Source: Oscillospiraceae bacterium
GTDB lineage: Bacteria > Bacillota > Clostridia > Oscillospirales > Oscillospiraceae
Assembly (NCBI GenBank): GCA_015067835.1
Contig: SVLS01000009.1
Location: 1 to 60,550 of the forward strand
DNA: 60,550 nt
Direction: 5' to 3'
The notes under the pieces are model-generated. The model was not told where the DNA came from. It ran no database searches and saw only the letters and a program-made list of their open reading frames with translations. The translations under genes and the position numbers were made by a program. Shown in pieces: positions 7,917 to 16,265 of this stretch (positions are counted from its first letter, which is position 1; each line of letters starts with the position of its first letter).

Positions 7917-9554
7917 TTATTTCTTTTTGCTGTATTTTCCCTTGGAATTGGTCTTGCGGCTGCGGATAAATTCAATCACCAACAGCATGATGCCCACAAT
8001 CAGCAGTACCACTGCGGCAATTCCGGCAATCTCCCAGGGGAAGCCACCGGACTGCGGATGAGCAGAATTGCTCTGGCCGCCGGGTGTGCTGCTTCCCTGT
8101 GTCGGGGTCGTAGGTGTTGTTGCAGGCGGAAGCTCCCCCTCCACCTTTTCTTTTCCACATACCGTACAGGTCTTTTTCACAGTTCCCTGCTCTGTTGTAA
8201 CACCTTCGTCCCAGCTATGAGGTGCCAAGGCATCCTTCTCGTCGCAATCCGTACAGTTTTTCCAGTGGCTCTCCTCATTGCTGAACCAGTTTTCACCAAA
8301 TGTATGGATATGGTTCAGCGGCCACTTAATCCAGTATTCGCAGTCCAGGCAAATCTGGGGAGCATCCTCTGTAGCCGGTTCACCGGGCGTATGGGGATAA
8401 ACCTCCGATTTTGCGCCGCAGGAACCGCAGATATGCCAATGTCCCTCAGAACCGGCACGCCATTCCAGATTGTAGCTATGGACCGCGACCCGGATGTAAC
8501 CGCAGGTGTTACAGCTGACATCGCAATCATTGTCATAATCGTGGGGAAGCTTCTCACCGGCATAATAGCAGGAAGGATTCTTTTTCTCACAACGGTGCCA
8601 ATGATACTCTCCATCATTGAACCACTCGGTACCCATCTGATGGATATGCATTTCAGCCTGAGCCAGCACAAACCCACACTCCGTACAGGTCTGGGGTGCG
8701 TCCTCCGTTGCCTCCGGGCCGGGGATATGAACTCCTACATCCGTTCTGTCGTGGCAAACACTGCACTCATGCCAATGCTCAATCTTATCGGCGCTCCAAT
8801 CCGCACCGTAATCGTGGCTGATTTCTCTTGTTTCTGTACAGCCGGGACGGTTGCAGTCTGTGTCGCAGGCATTTACCCAAATGTGCTTCAGAGGCTCTGT
8901 GTCTTCAATCTTTTCTGCTCCACACTCATCCACGGTGCAGGTATACTTGATTTTACCGGGAGCAGTGCAGGTTGCATCGTCAATCTCCACGCCCTTGTTC
9001 CAGCTGTGCTTTTTCACTTCCGGAGCGTTACACTTGGTACATACTCGCTGATGGCTCTCATCGTCCAACTTCGCCCAAGCCCCATAGCTGTGGTCACAGC
9101 CGATGGAAATCTCCGCAGAAACAGAAGCCCCTGTCAAGGCAGCATTCACATTTTTGCAGGAAACAGTACCGCCAACCGTTTGTGACGAGGGCGATACTTC
9201 CTTCACCTTCAAGGTCACCTTGCCAAGCACGCCGCTGTGCTTACCGGCATTATTGAAGTTCACCAGAATAGACTTACCCAGGATGCCATTGGATGATGCT
9301 CCTGTAACCGTAGCATCTTCGGTGGTATATTTCACAAATTCAAACACATTGCTGTCAAAGTCCAGCTTGTAACCGATGGAGGTATACTCCTCAGTTGCAG
9401 ACACACTGACCGTCAGCACCAGTTCCTCCCCGGGATAAACCGTGGAACTGGATGGTGTCAGCGTAATTGCCACATCTTCATCGGCGGCCATTGCCGGTAC
9501 TGTCAGCAAGACCAAAGCCATCAGCAAGCATATTGTAAGCAAAAACTTTTTCAT
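7917..9554 (-). CDS. membrane-anchored surface protein with cohesin-like domain and Cys/His repeats
   Basis: 545 residues. A signal peptide (1-24) is followed by a cohesin-like beta-sandwich (about 28-150: YPGEELVLTVSV, IGYKLDFDSNVFEF, GVLGKVTLKVKEV). Then come seven or eight repeats with CxxC pairs and conserved His/Trp (HSYGAW...HQRVCTKC, HWHECSVCH, HWHICGSCG), which look metal-binding. A Pro/Thr/Ser linker leads to a C-terminal membrane segment and a basic tail (SRKTNSKGKYSKKK). Cohesins bind dockerins; the gene immediately upstream in the same unit encodes a dockerin protein. No LPXTG motif. Start chosen at ATG 9554 (RBS AAGGTG); an in-frame GTG lies three codons earlier. The cohesin call is by pattern and needs a profile search. 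Confidence 0.75.
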   Translation of the reverse strand: MKKFLLTICLLMALVLLTVPAMAADEDVAITLTPSSSTVYPGEELVLTVSVSATEEYTSIGYKLDFDSNVFEFVKYTTEDATVTGASSNGILGKSILVNFNNAGKHSGVLGKVTLKVKEVSPSSQTVGGTVSCKNVNAALTGASVSAEISIGCDHSYGAWAKLDDESHQRVCTKCNAPEVKKHSWNKGVEIDDATCTAPGKIKYTCTVDECGAEKIEDTEPLKHIWVNACDTDCNRPGCTETREISHDYGADWSADKIEHWHECSVCHDRTDVGVHIPGPEATEDAPQTCTECGFVLAQAEMHIHQMGTEWFNDGEYHWHRCEKKNPSCYYAGEKLPHDYDNDCDVSCNTCGYIRVAVHSYNLEWRAGSEGHWHICGSCGAKSEVYPHTPGEPATEDAPQICLDCEYWIKWPLNHIHTFGENWFSNEESHWKNCTDCDEKDALAPHSWDEGVTTEQGTVKKTCTVCGKEKVEGELPPATTPTTPTQGSSTPGGQSNSAHPQSGGFPWEIAGIAAVVLLIVGIMLLVIEFIRSRKTNSKGKYSKKK

Positions 9555-9584
9555 ACTTTTCACCTTTTCACTTTGCTTGATTTT

Positions 9585-11735
9585 TTAATGTGCAAGGGGG
9601 AAATCCTCCGGGAACAGGGTGTAGCCCAGCAAATAAATCGCATCCCGGTCATTGATACTGCCGTCACCATTCATATCTGCCGTTCCCGTTATGGGAAAGT
9701 CCTCCGGGAACAAGGTATGACCCAGCAAATAAATGACATCCCGGTCATTGACGAAGGTATCCCGATTCACGTCACCAACCAGCTCTTTCTGCTGGAACTG
9801 CGCAGTATACACCGCATTGCCCTGGCAGGTTGGAGCGACCTCTGTATCCCAGCCGATAAAAACATAATAGCCGTTTTCATCGGTGGGCTTCGTGGGTACT
9901 TCCGGCACAGCGATTTCATCGCCGAACAGGTACTCCCCTTCGCTGATGACGCTTCCGTCATCCATCTTAAATACCACTTTTGCCTTAATGACCTCTACCT
10001 GGAAGGTGGCAGTTGCCTCTTTATAGGTAACGGTCAAGGTGTTTGTGCCGAAAATTTTATTATCGAAACCGGTCACCATCTCCGGGGTCATATCCACCGT
10101 TTGCGAGCCGCCCTTTACAAAGCTTACGAGCAGCTTTCCGCCGGTAATATCCAGCTCCTCCACCCCGTGAATATACGTCAGTTTCCCGGGCATTTGGGTG
10201 ATTTCAATGGATTGTACTGTTTCGTCCGTCACATTGACATTTTCGAAAGTGACATAAGGAAGTGCAACCCAGCCTTCATCAATTCTGCCCCACATCATTG
10301 TGCCGTCAGTTTTCCACTCCCGCACCAGGATGATGTCGCCGTTCTTTTTCGTTGCGCCTTCTACTAAAGCATAGTTGGTACCGGCATCCTTGCGGACATT
10401 CAAGGTATTGGCAGTAACCTTGCCCCACATGGGCAGAAGCTTTTTCAGAATTGCGTCATAATCGGTATACTTCAGGCAAATCCACTGATCGCCGGAACGA
10501 CCCCACAGCAAGCCGCCGCCTCTGGCCACTTCCGTAATCTCAATCTGGTCGCCCTTGTTGGCCTTGCCAACACTCAGATAATAAGTCTGCGGGCCGGAAC
10601 GGATATTGACGCCATCGCCGGTAACCTGAACGGTCAGCTTCCAGCCGGTATTGGCCGGAGGAATCACAACCGGTGTTCCGGAGGGTGTTTTCCAATGGGC
10701 ATAGAGGACTGTGCCGGTGGCAATGGACTCATCCAGCACCTCTACCTTTGTGCCGCCAATCCGCTCCGTATACCAACCGTCCAGGACGTATGTAACCAAC
10801 GCGCCTGTTTCGTCAGGGCCGCTGGGCGCACCGGTAATGACCGTTTTAATGGGAATTGGATCTTCTGTGTCAAAGCCGTGTTCGTCATAGCGCACCGTAC
10901 CGCCGTTTGGATTCATAAAGGCAATGCGATAACGGCTGGGTCTGGATGCTACATCATAGTGGGCCTTTGCCTCATAAATGCCGTTGGCATAGATGTTCAT
11001 TTCCACAATACGGCGGCCAATGAGGACGTGCTCGCCGCCGGCTGTACTCCAAAGCATAAAGCCATAAAGCAGATTTGAGCCGGTATTGCCGGCAATGACA
11101 CTGCTGCAGAAGTTTCCATTGGGGCTGTTCACCCAGTTTGCGCCAACATTGTAAGAAAAAGATACCAACGCATCATACTGATGCTGCTCCATCTTGAGTT
11201 CATACTTCTTAATAAACTTATTTACTTCATTTTCAAAATAGGCCAATTCTTCCCGGAATAACTGTTCTGCAAATTCCGGTGTGATCTTATTGCCTCCCCG
11301 GTCCTCCCGATAGTAGTCAACCAGGTCATCCGGGCATCTTGTGCCGTAGCCAATGCTCCACTGCTTATAATCCCAGAATGCATATTGTGCAAACCCTTCC
11401 ATCTCTTTTAGGGCATCCAGCATCGCGTCAGAAATCTGGAAACTTTCCGGCTCCGGAGGCGCCGGCGGTTCTGTCGGCTCTGTGGGTTCAGACGGTTCCG
11501 TAGACTCGGACGGCTCTGTGGGTTCAGAGGGCTCCGTGGGTTCAGATGGCTCCGTGGGTTCAGATGGCTCTGTAGGCTCGGACGGCTCTGTAGGCGCAGA
11601 AGGCGTTGTAGCCTCAGTTGTTCCGGGCATAGTGGGTTGGCTTTCCTCTCCTGTTGCAAAAACGCCAACAGGAAGCATTATCGACAGCAACAACGCAACA
11701 ACTATTACAAATGCACCAACTGTCTTTAACTTCAT
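9585..11735 (-). CDS. secreted GH24 lysozyme with two SH3 domains and a C-terminal dockerin
   Basis: 716 residues. Signal peptide (1-27) and a (TEPSEP)n spacer (about 47-95). A phage-lysozyme-type GH24 domain follows (100-255) with the catalytic Glu in LKEMEGF (E113), SIGYGTR and FSYNVGANW. Then an InlB/Flg_new-type repeat (270-350), two bacterial SH3 domains (365-425, 437-497), an Ig-like segment (505-583), a second InlB-type repeat, and a dockerin (652-716). The dockerin has two calcium-binding F-hand repeats, DVNRDTFVNDRD and DMNGDGSINDRD, each ending in YLLG-x-TLFPEDFP. RBS GGAGG, 8 bases ahead. First gene of a unit with the cohesin protein. It should cleave peptidoglycan outside the cell and be recruited by a cohesin. 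Confidence 0.9.
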   Translation of the reverse strand: MKLKTVGAFVIVVALLLSIMLPVGVFATGEESQPTMPGTTEATTPSAPTEPSEPTEPSEPTEPSEPTEPSEPTEPSESTEPSEPTEPTEPPAPPEPESFQISDAMLDALKEMEGFAQYAFWDYKQWSIGYGTRCPDDLVDYYREDRGGNKITPEFAEQLFREELAYFENEVNKFIKKYELKMEQHQYDALVSFSYNVGANWVNSPNGNFCSSVIAGNTGSNLLYGFMLWSTAGGEHVLIGRRIVEMNIYANGIYEAKAHYDVASRPSRYRIAFMNPNGGTVRYDEHGFDTEDPIPIKTVITGAPSGPDETGALVTYVLDGWYTERIGGTKVEVLDESIATGTVLYAHWKTPSGTPVVIPPANTGWKLTVQVTGDGVNIRSGPQTYYLSVGKANKGDQIEITEVARGGGLLWGRSGDQWICLKYTDYDAILKKLLPMWGKVTANTLNVRKDAGTNYALVEGATKKNGDIILVREWKTDGTMMWGRIDEGWVALPYVTFENVNVTDETVQSIEITQMPGKLTYIHGVEELDITGGKLLVSFVKGGSQTVDMTPEMVTGFDNKIFGTNTLTVTYKEATATFQVEVIKAKVVFKMDDGSVISEGEYLFGDEIAVPEVPTKPTDENGYYVFIGWDTEVAPTCQGNAVYTAQFQQKELVGDVNRDTFVNDRDVIYLLGHTLFPEDFPITGTADMNGDGSINDRDAIYLLGYTLFPEDFPLAH
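11481..11604 (-). repeat. coding low-complexity repeat (Thr-Glu-Pro-Ser-Glu-Pro)
   Basis: Tandem 18-base units differing at third positions, encoding the (TEPSEP)n spacer between signal peptide and lysozyme domain. Copy number is likely to vary between strains by slippage. Confidence 0.85.
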
Positions 11736-11945
11736 TTGTCCAACCTCCGGAAATCGAATTTGCTGTTATTATACCAGAACTTGTCTTAATTTGCAAGTGG
11801 CATTATTATAAATAATTACAAAATTGTAACTATTTTTTGATTGAAAAAGTTTTCCTTTTCTTTCATTTTATGGAAAAATCCAAGTTTTTATCATCCATTT
11901 TCGCTGATAAACATAACATTTTAAAGAAAAAACATATAAAAACAT
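11736..11945. other. AT-rich divergent intergenic region
   Basis: Very AT-rich stretch between the divergent lysozyme and mnmA genes. It must hold the promoter of the dockerin/cohesin unit, but no single -35/-10 pair stands out clearly, and no open frame with an RBS is seen. Confidence 0.5.
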
Positions 11946-11974
11946 TTGCTTTCTGTCTGTCAATATGGTAAACT
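11946..11974 (+). promoter_or_regulatory. promoter of mnmA
   Basis: TTGCTT (11946-11951), 17-base spacer, TAAACT (11969-11974). RBS AGGAGG at 11991-11996, 8 bases before the ATG. Confidence 0.6.
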
Positions 11975-12004
11975 GTACGAAAACAGCGGAAGGAGGTTAC
12001 CGCA

Positions 12005-13063
12005 ATGAACGAAAAAAGGGCACTCATTGCGATGAGTGGCGGCGTGGACAGTTCGGTTGCCGCCTATTTGGCGCAGAAATCCGGCTTCACCTGCATTGGC
12101 GCAACAATGCGTCTGTACGAAACACCGGGATGTGTCACCGACAACGCTGAGGATGCCCGTAAAGTATCGGAAAAGCTGGGAATACCCTTTTGCATTTTAG
12201 ACTGCCGGGACGCCTTTCGCTCTCAAGTAATGGATCATTTCGTTGACGCCTATGAATGCGGTTTAACACCGAATCCCTGTATCGTGTGCAACCGATGCCT
12301 AAAATTCGGCGCTTTGCTGGACTATGCAAAGTCCATCGGCTGCTCCTATCTTGTCACTGGGCACTATGCCAGAGTCTCCTTTCATCCCCAGTCCGGGCGA
12401 TGGGTTCTGCAAAAAGCGTTGGATGAAAGCAAGGATCAATCCTACTTTTTGTACAGCCTGACCCAGGATCAGCTGTCTCACATCCGCTTTCCCTTAGGGG
12501 AGCTTACCAAATCAGAAGCCCGGGAAATTGCTCAGCTGCAGGGCTTTATCAACGCCCGCAAAAAGGACAGTCAGGACATCTGCTTCGTTCCGGACGGTGA
12601 CTATTTTTCTTTTCTTCAGGCATATACCGGCAAAAACTACGCTCCCGGCACCTTTCTTGATTTGGATGGCAATGTGGTGGGAACCCACAAAGGCGCTGTC
12701 GGATATACATTGGGGCAGCGCAAAGGTCTTGGTATCGCCTTAGGAGAGCCGGTATACGTTTGTCAAAAGGATATGGCGCGCAACACCGTCACTGTTGGTC
12801 CTAATGGGGCATTGATGCACCGCTCCCTCCAGGCAAAGGATTGGTTCTGGCATACCGTTGATGCTTTGAATGCACCGATGCGTGTTCTGGCAAAAGCCCG
12901 GTCCCGAATGGAAGAACAGCCGGCTGCGGTTTATCCGGAGGAAAACGGCTTCGCCCGTGTGGAATTTGACAGTCCTCAGCGAGCCATCACTCCCGGACAG
13001 GCCATCGTTCTCTATGATGGCGATACGGTTGTGGGCGGCGGCACCATCACAGAAGTCTGGTAA
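12005..13063 (+). CDS. mnmA: tRNA-specific 2-thiouridylase MnmA
   Basis: A 352-residue enzyme that thiolates U34 of tRNA-Lys, -Glu and -Gln. The PP-loop ATP-binding motif is ALIAMSGGVDSSVAA (about 6-20). The catalytic cysteine pair is seen in TPNPCIVCN and DSQDICFV. The central domain and the C-terminal beta-barrel are intact, with normal family length. Single-gene unit with its own promoter and a strong terminator. Sulfur comes from a cysteine desulfurase that is not in this window. Confidence 0.97.
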   Translation: MNEKRALIAMSGGVDSSVAAYLAQKSGFTCIGATMRLYETPGCVTDNAEDARKVSEKLGIPFCILDCRDAFRSQVMDHFVDAYECGLTPNPCIVCNRCLKFGALLDYAKSIGCSYLVTGHYARVSFHPQSGRWVLQKALDESKDQSYFLYSLTQDQLSHIRFPLGELTKSEAREIAQLQGFINARKKDSQDICFVPDGDYFSFLQAYTGKNYAPGTFLDLDGNVVGTHKGAVGYTLGQRKGLGIALGEPVYVCQKDMARNTVTVGPNGALMHRSLQAKDWFWHTVDALNAPMRVLAKARSRMEEQPAAVYPEENGFARVEFDSPQRAITPGQAIVLYDGDTVVGGGTITEVW

Positions 13064-13076
13064 TTGCATAGAAAGA

Positions 13077-13111
13077 GGCCTGTTGCAAGCACTGCAACAG
13101 GCCATTTTTTA
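13077..13111. terminator. terminator after mnmA
   Basis: Perfect 11-bp stem 13077-13087/13093-13103, then A and six T. It overlaps the stop of the convergent lipoprotein gene. Confidence 0.9.
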
Positions 13112-14953
13112 TTTCTTCTGTAAATACTGCTCCCAGATAAATTCTGTTTCCACCTTTTTCAGCCCAAAGGCAGCGCGAATTCCCTCGCAAATCCGCCGGA
13201 GCTTTTCCTGTATCACCGGGGCGCGGAAGTATTCTTCATTGCCGGAGGTACAGGCATATTCCATAATACGGGCCCGGTCCTCCTTGGCATAGCTCATGGA
13301 AAACAGGTCGATAAAGTAACGGTTATCCCCTTCGATATGGGTTGTATCGGTCCGCTCCAAGTTTTCAATATAACTGTTGTCATAGGTAAAACCGGAGGGA
13401 TTCAGTGTATTCCACTCATAGAATACGGAGGTTTTACTCAGCACACGCCAATCGATAAAATGAGCCACTGCGTGGTAGAAGTTCTGTTCAAAGCTCTGAT
13501 CGGTTGTCAGCGCCAGCACCGGAGTATCTCCCTTCCAATATTGGATGCAGGGTGAATCCGGCAGCGTTCCCCACTCCGGGTCGCCGGAAATTTTCTGCAC
13601 CAATGCAATTTTCAGGTTTCCGTCAGGCGTTTTTTCAAAAAAACCATCAGGGAACCCAGACATCAGCTTCTCCAACCACGGCAGATAAAGCTGATAAGCC
13701 TGAACAAGGTATTCTTCTGAAAAAACATAGTCCTCCGGTGCAGCAGAAATTGCATCCTTCCAAATCAGAATGTCCACACCGAACTTTTTCCCCAGTTCGT
13801 CAGCCTGCAGCTTCAGTTCTGCCAGTGCCTCCTCATTGGGAGACTCGGCCGTATACATGGGCTCTGTGTAAACCGTTTCATCATTTAAGGTATTTTTCTT
13901 TGCATTCCAATGGTAAAGCTTTTCATTTTCTTCCGTCCGGCACAGCAGCCAAACACCGCCCTTACCATCCCCCTGCACGCTCAAAACCGCTGTAGCGTCC
14001 TTGATTTCAAGCATTGCCTGGCGCTTTCCGCTTTCCAAATCGTAGTATTCCAGGCAAGAAGCCTCTCCTTCTGCCACCGTGACAACAGCATGATCCGTAT
14101 GTAACCAGTAGGGCTTATTGCTTCCGCCTTCCGGCCAAAGTACCTGCTGATGCTCAGCATTGCCAAATTGCAGCTGTCCAACGCCGCCCAGATCCCGGGG
14201 CAGGAAATAGGAATTTTCCTTTGTCTCCAGTTTTTGCAGATAAGCTCCCTCGTACGCAACCAAACCGGAGGCGCTGTCCAACAAAACAGTCTTTTCCTCA
14301 CCTTGCTCGGTCTGCATCACGCAGCGCACCAGCGTTCCGTTATGCAAAACACCGGTTACTTCCTGCTTGTACATATACTGCTCTTTCAGCAATCTGGAGA
14401 TATTCGTCTGCAAATCCAGAGCGTTGATGCCCTTTTCCGTACAATAGTAAAGCATTTTCCATTCCGGAGAAAGGTAGGCGCGGCCTTGCACCTCTTCCGG
14501 CAAGTACATCCGGCCAATCTCCACCAGCTGATGATTGAGAAAAACCACAGACCGGCTTTGGTCATCGTAGTAACCGATACCCTGATCGGTTAGCTGCAGC
14601 TGCTCCACGGTAGGTGTTACATTTTCACCCATAGAGACAGTTCGAATCAGTTCCAGCCGCTCTCCCCCATATAAAGAGAGCAGTCCTCCCCCGTTCTTCT
14701 GTTGCAAAAGCAGCAGGTTGTTCCCCAATGGGATGCAGCCATAGTATTCTTTTCCTTCCAATTCGAAATAGCGCACGGCACCGGCGGTTTCCTTCTCAAT
14801 GTCGCTGTCCGGTACATAAAGCCCGGGAGTGGTGATTGGCTCCGTTGCCGTAGATGAAGGATTGCCCACTGGGTCCGTAGGCGTTGCTGTATTCTGGCTG
14901 CATCCGCACAGAAGCAAAACCAGAAGCAAAAGTACGCCAAACAATCGAACCAT
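13109..14953 (-). CDS. lipoprotein with beta-propeller-like N-terminus and degenerate metallopeptidase-like C-terminus
   Basis: 614 residues. The lipobox LLCGC places the lipid-modified Cys at residue 18. About residues 50-390 are made of repeated short beta segments (YFELEGKEYYGCIP, YYDLESGKRQAML, LYHWNAKKNTL) resembling propeller blades. The C-terminal part has HAVAHFIDWR (494-503), then LNPSGFTY and KEDRARIME (about 557-565). This spacing recalls zincin HExxH proteins in which a later acidic residue is the third ligand, but the catalytic Glu is Ala here. ATG 14953 has AAGGAGG 7 bases ahead. Last gene of the seven-gene unit. Function unknown. Confidence 0.7.
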   Translation of the reverse strand: MVRLFGVLLLLVLLLCGCSQNTATPTDPVGNPSSTATEPITTPGLYVPDSDIEKETAGAVRYFELEGKEYYGCIPLGNNLLLLQQKNGGGLLSLYGGERLELIRTVSMGENVTPTVEQLQLTDQGIGYYDDQSRSVVFLNHQLVEIGRMYLPEEVQGRAYLSPEWKMLYYCTEKGINALDLQTNISRLLKEQYMYKQEVTGVLHNGTLVRCVMQTEQGEEKTVLLDSASGLVAYEGAYLQKLETKENSYFLPRDLGGVGQLQFGNAEHQQVLWPEGGSNKPYWLHTDHAVVTVAEGEASCLEYYDLESGKRQAMLEIKDATAVLSVQGDGKGGVWLLCRTEENEKLYHWNAKKNTLNDETVYTEPMYTAESPNEEALAELKLQADELGKKFGVDILIWKDAISAAPEDYVFSEEYLVQAYQLYLPWLEKLMSGFPDGFFEKTPDGNLKIALVQKISGDPEWGTLPDSPCIQYWKGDTPVLALTTDQSFEQNFYHAVAHFIDWRVLSKTSVFYEWNTLNPSGFTYDNSYIENLERTDTTHIEGDNRYFIDLFSMSYAKEDRARIMEYACTSGNEEYFRAPVIQEKLRRICEGIRAAFGLKKVETEFIWEQYLQKK

Positions 14954-14954
14954 A

Positions 14955-15128
14955 TTATTGCCTCCTTGCAAGCGTATAGTCATCGCCCTGGCGGTAATAG
15001 GGGCAGCGATTTCTGCCAGAGCTAAAGAAACGATAAACCTCGTCCTCGTCAAGGTCCATCATACAGAAATACTCGTCATATTCCTCATCATAGTCGTAAT
15101 ACCAACAGGTATCGCATTCACATTCCAT
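14955..15128 (-). CDS. DUF6472-family small Cys/acidic protein
   Basis: 57 residues: ECECDTCWYYDYDEEYDEYF followed by CMMDLDEDE, an RNRCPYYR block and DDYTLARRQ. Four conserved cysteines in a very acidic context suggest a small metal-binding protein; the layout is that of the clostridial DUF6472 family as I recall it. The start overlaps the phosphodiesterase stop by 11 bases, with GGAGG 6 bases ahead, and the stop is 1 base before the lipoprotein ATG. Translational coupling is likely. Function unknown. Confidence 0.75.
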   Translation of the reverse strand: MECECDTCWYYDYDEEYDEYFCMMDLDEDEVYRFFSSGRNRCPYYRQGDDYTLARRQ

Positions 15129-15648
15129 TGGCATCCTCCAACAAAACAATACGAAAATTGCCGTTTTCATACACGACACAGCTGTGACTTCCGTCCTTGG
15201 GAATAGATACGCTTCCAGGATTCACGCACCGGATGCCCCGGCGCATTTCATCCATTTTAATATGGGTATGTCCGGACAAAAAGACACTTCCAACCGGTAA
15301 ATCCGGCAAAGCATCAGGACTGTCGTGATGTCCGTGGGTCAAGTGGAAAATTGTTCCATCCACGGTGAGCCTTGCAAAATCCTCCATGCAGGAAAAGAGC
15401 AAAACCATCTGGTCCACCTCTGCTTCACAGTTTCCCCGCACCGCAACAATGCGGTCACGATGCTCTGACAGCATCGTAATAACTTCTTTCGGAGCATATT
15501 CCCGGGGCAAGTCATTGCGCGGGCCGTGGTACAGCAAATCTCCCAACAGCAGCAGCTTTTCAGGCTTCTCCTGCGCCACTACTTCCATCAATTTGCGGCA
15601 ATAGTACGCAGAGCCATGTATGTCCGAAGCAATTACCAGTTTCATCAT
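15118..15648 (-). CDS. YfcE/MJ0936-type metallophosphodiesterase
   Basis: A 176-residue calcineurin-like phosphoesterase. The metal ligands are seen as ASDIHG, LLGDLLYHGPRN, VRGNCE, LTHGHH and SGHTHIK, all five blocks of the fold. Homologues hydrolyse phosphodiesters with Mn2+; the physiological substrate is not settled. Two adjacent ATG codons at 15648/15645 are possible starts. It begins 5 bases after the DUF1643 stop in the same unit. Confidence 0.9.
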   Translation of the reverse strand: MMKLVIASDIHGSAYYCRKLMEVVAQEKPEKLLLLGDLLYHGPRNDLPREYAPKEVITMLSEHRDRIVAVRGNCEAEVDQMVLLFSCMEDFARLTVDGTIFHLTHGHHDSPDALPDLPVGSVFLSGHTHIKMDEMRRGIRCVNPGSVSIPKDGSHSCVVYENGNFRIVLLEDANGM

Positions 15649-15653
15649 TTCTC

Positions 15654-16265
15654 CTACCGTGATGCCAGATACTGCATCACATCAAATGGCTTGATTTTTT
15701 CATCCTTACGCAAATACAGCGGATGATGGGGATGACCCTTTTTCGTTACAGCACCGGCGCAATACCAGCGTGCGCCATAGGTCTGCCCTGCCTCCACCAT
15801 ATCCCGAAGGCAATCCGCCAAATAATCTCTTTTTTCGATAATGGCACCCCACGCCGCCCAAACTGCCGGTTTTTCGGAAATGGACAGCACGTAACGGAAT
15901 GCCTCCAAGTTTTCCTTATGGAGCAAGGGATTGCACACCTTTTCCATCGCATCCGGGTTGGTTGCACGCTGGGCATACACATTGAACATAATAAAGCTGT
16001 CAAACCCATTTCCAAGTGCAATGCGCTCCACAGATTTCAGCGTATTGTCCAGTGCATCCGGCGCGGCTGTTGAAGGATTGATTCCAATGCAAATCAAGGG
16101 ATTTTTTCCCCGTGTACCTAAAATATAGCGGTATTCCGAATAAAAGTTGGGCGCATACAGCCACTTTTTAACATCATACGCTGCATCAGGCTGGTTGGCA
16201 GCAGCCAGCGCTTGCTGAAAGGTTACCAGCTCCAGCTGTGCGGTATTGCCTTTTGGAATGTGCAT
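15654..16265 (-). CDS. DUF1643 domain protein
   Basis: 203 residues with the DUF1643 pattern: ILGTRGKNPLICIGINPSTA, then FNVYAQRATNP, AWGAIIEKRDYL and a final KGHPHHPLYLRKD. The family is widespread in bacteria and phages without a firm biochemical role. ATG 16265 has GGAGG ahead and overlaps the TAA of the membrane-protein gene (TAATG), so the two are translationally coupled. Confidence 0.85.
   Translation of the reverse strand: MHIPKGNTAQLELVTFQQALAAANQPDAAYDVKKWLYAPNFYSEYRYILGTRGKNPLICIGINPSTAAPDALDNTLKSVERIALGNGFDSFIMFNVYAQRATNPDAMEKVCNPLLHKENLEAFRYVLSISEKPAVWAAWGAIIEKRDYLADCLRDMVEAGQTYGARWYCAGAVTKKGHPHHPLYLRKDEKIKPFDVMQYLASR

Noticed and set aside
6774..9185. 803-codon plus-strand open frame covering two surface genes
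   Set aside because: Antisense to the 260-residue and cohesin genes; low-complexity Gly/Ser/Ala translation, no RBS at a sensible start, and both minus-strand genes have signal peptides, RBS and domains.
11481..11604. CRISPR-like or non-coding tandem repeat
   Set aside because: The 18-base units lie in frame inside the lysozyme gene and encode the TEPSEP spacer; no spacers are present.
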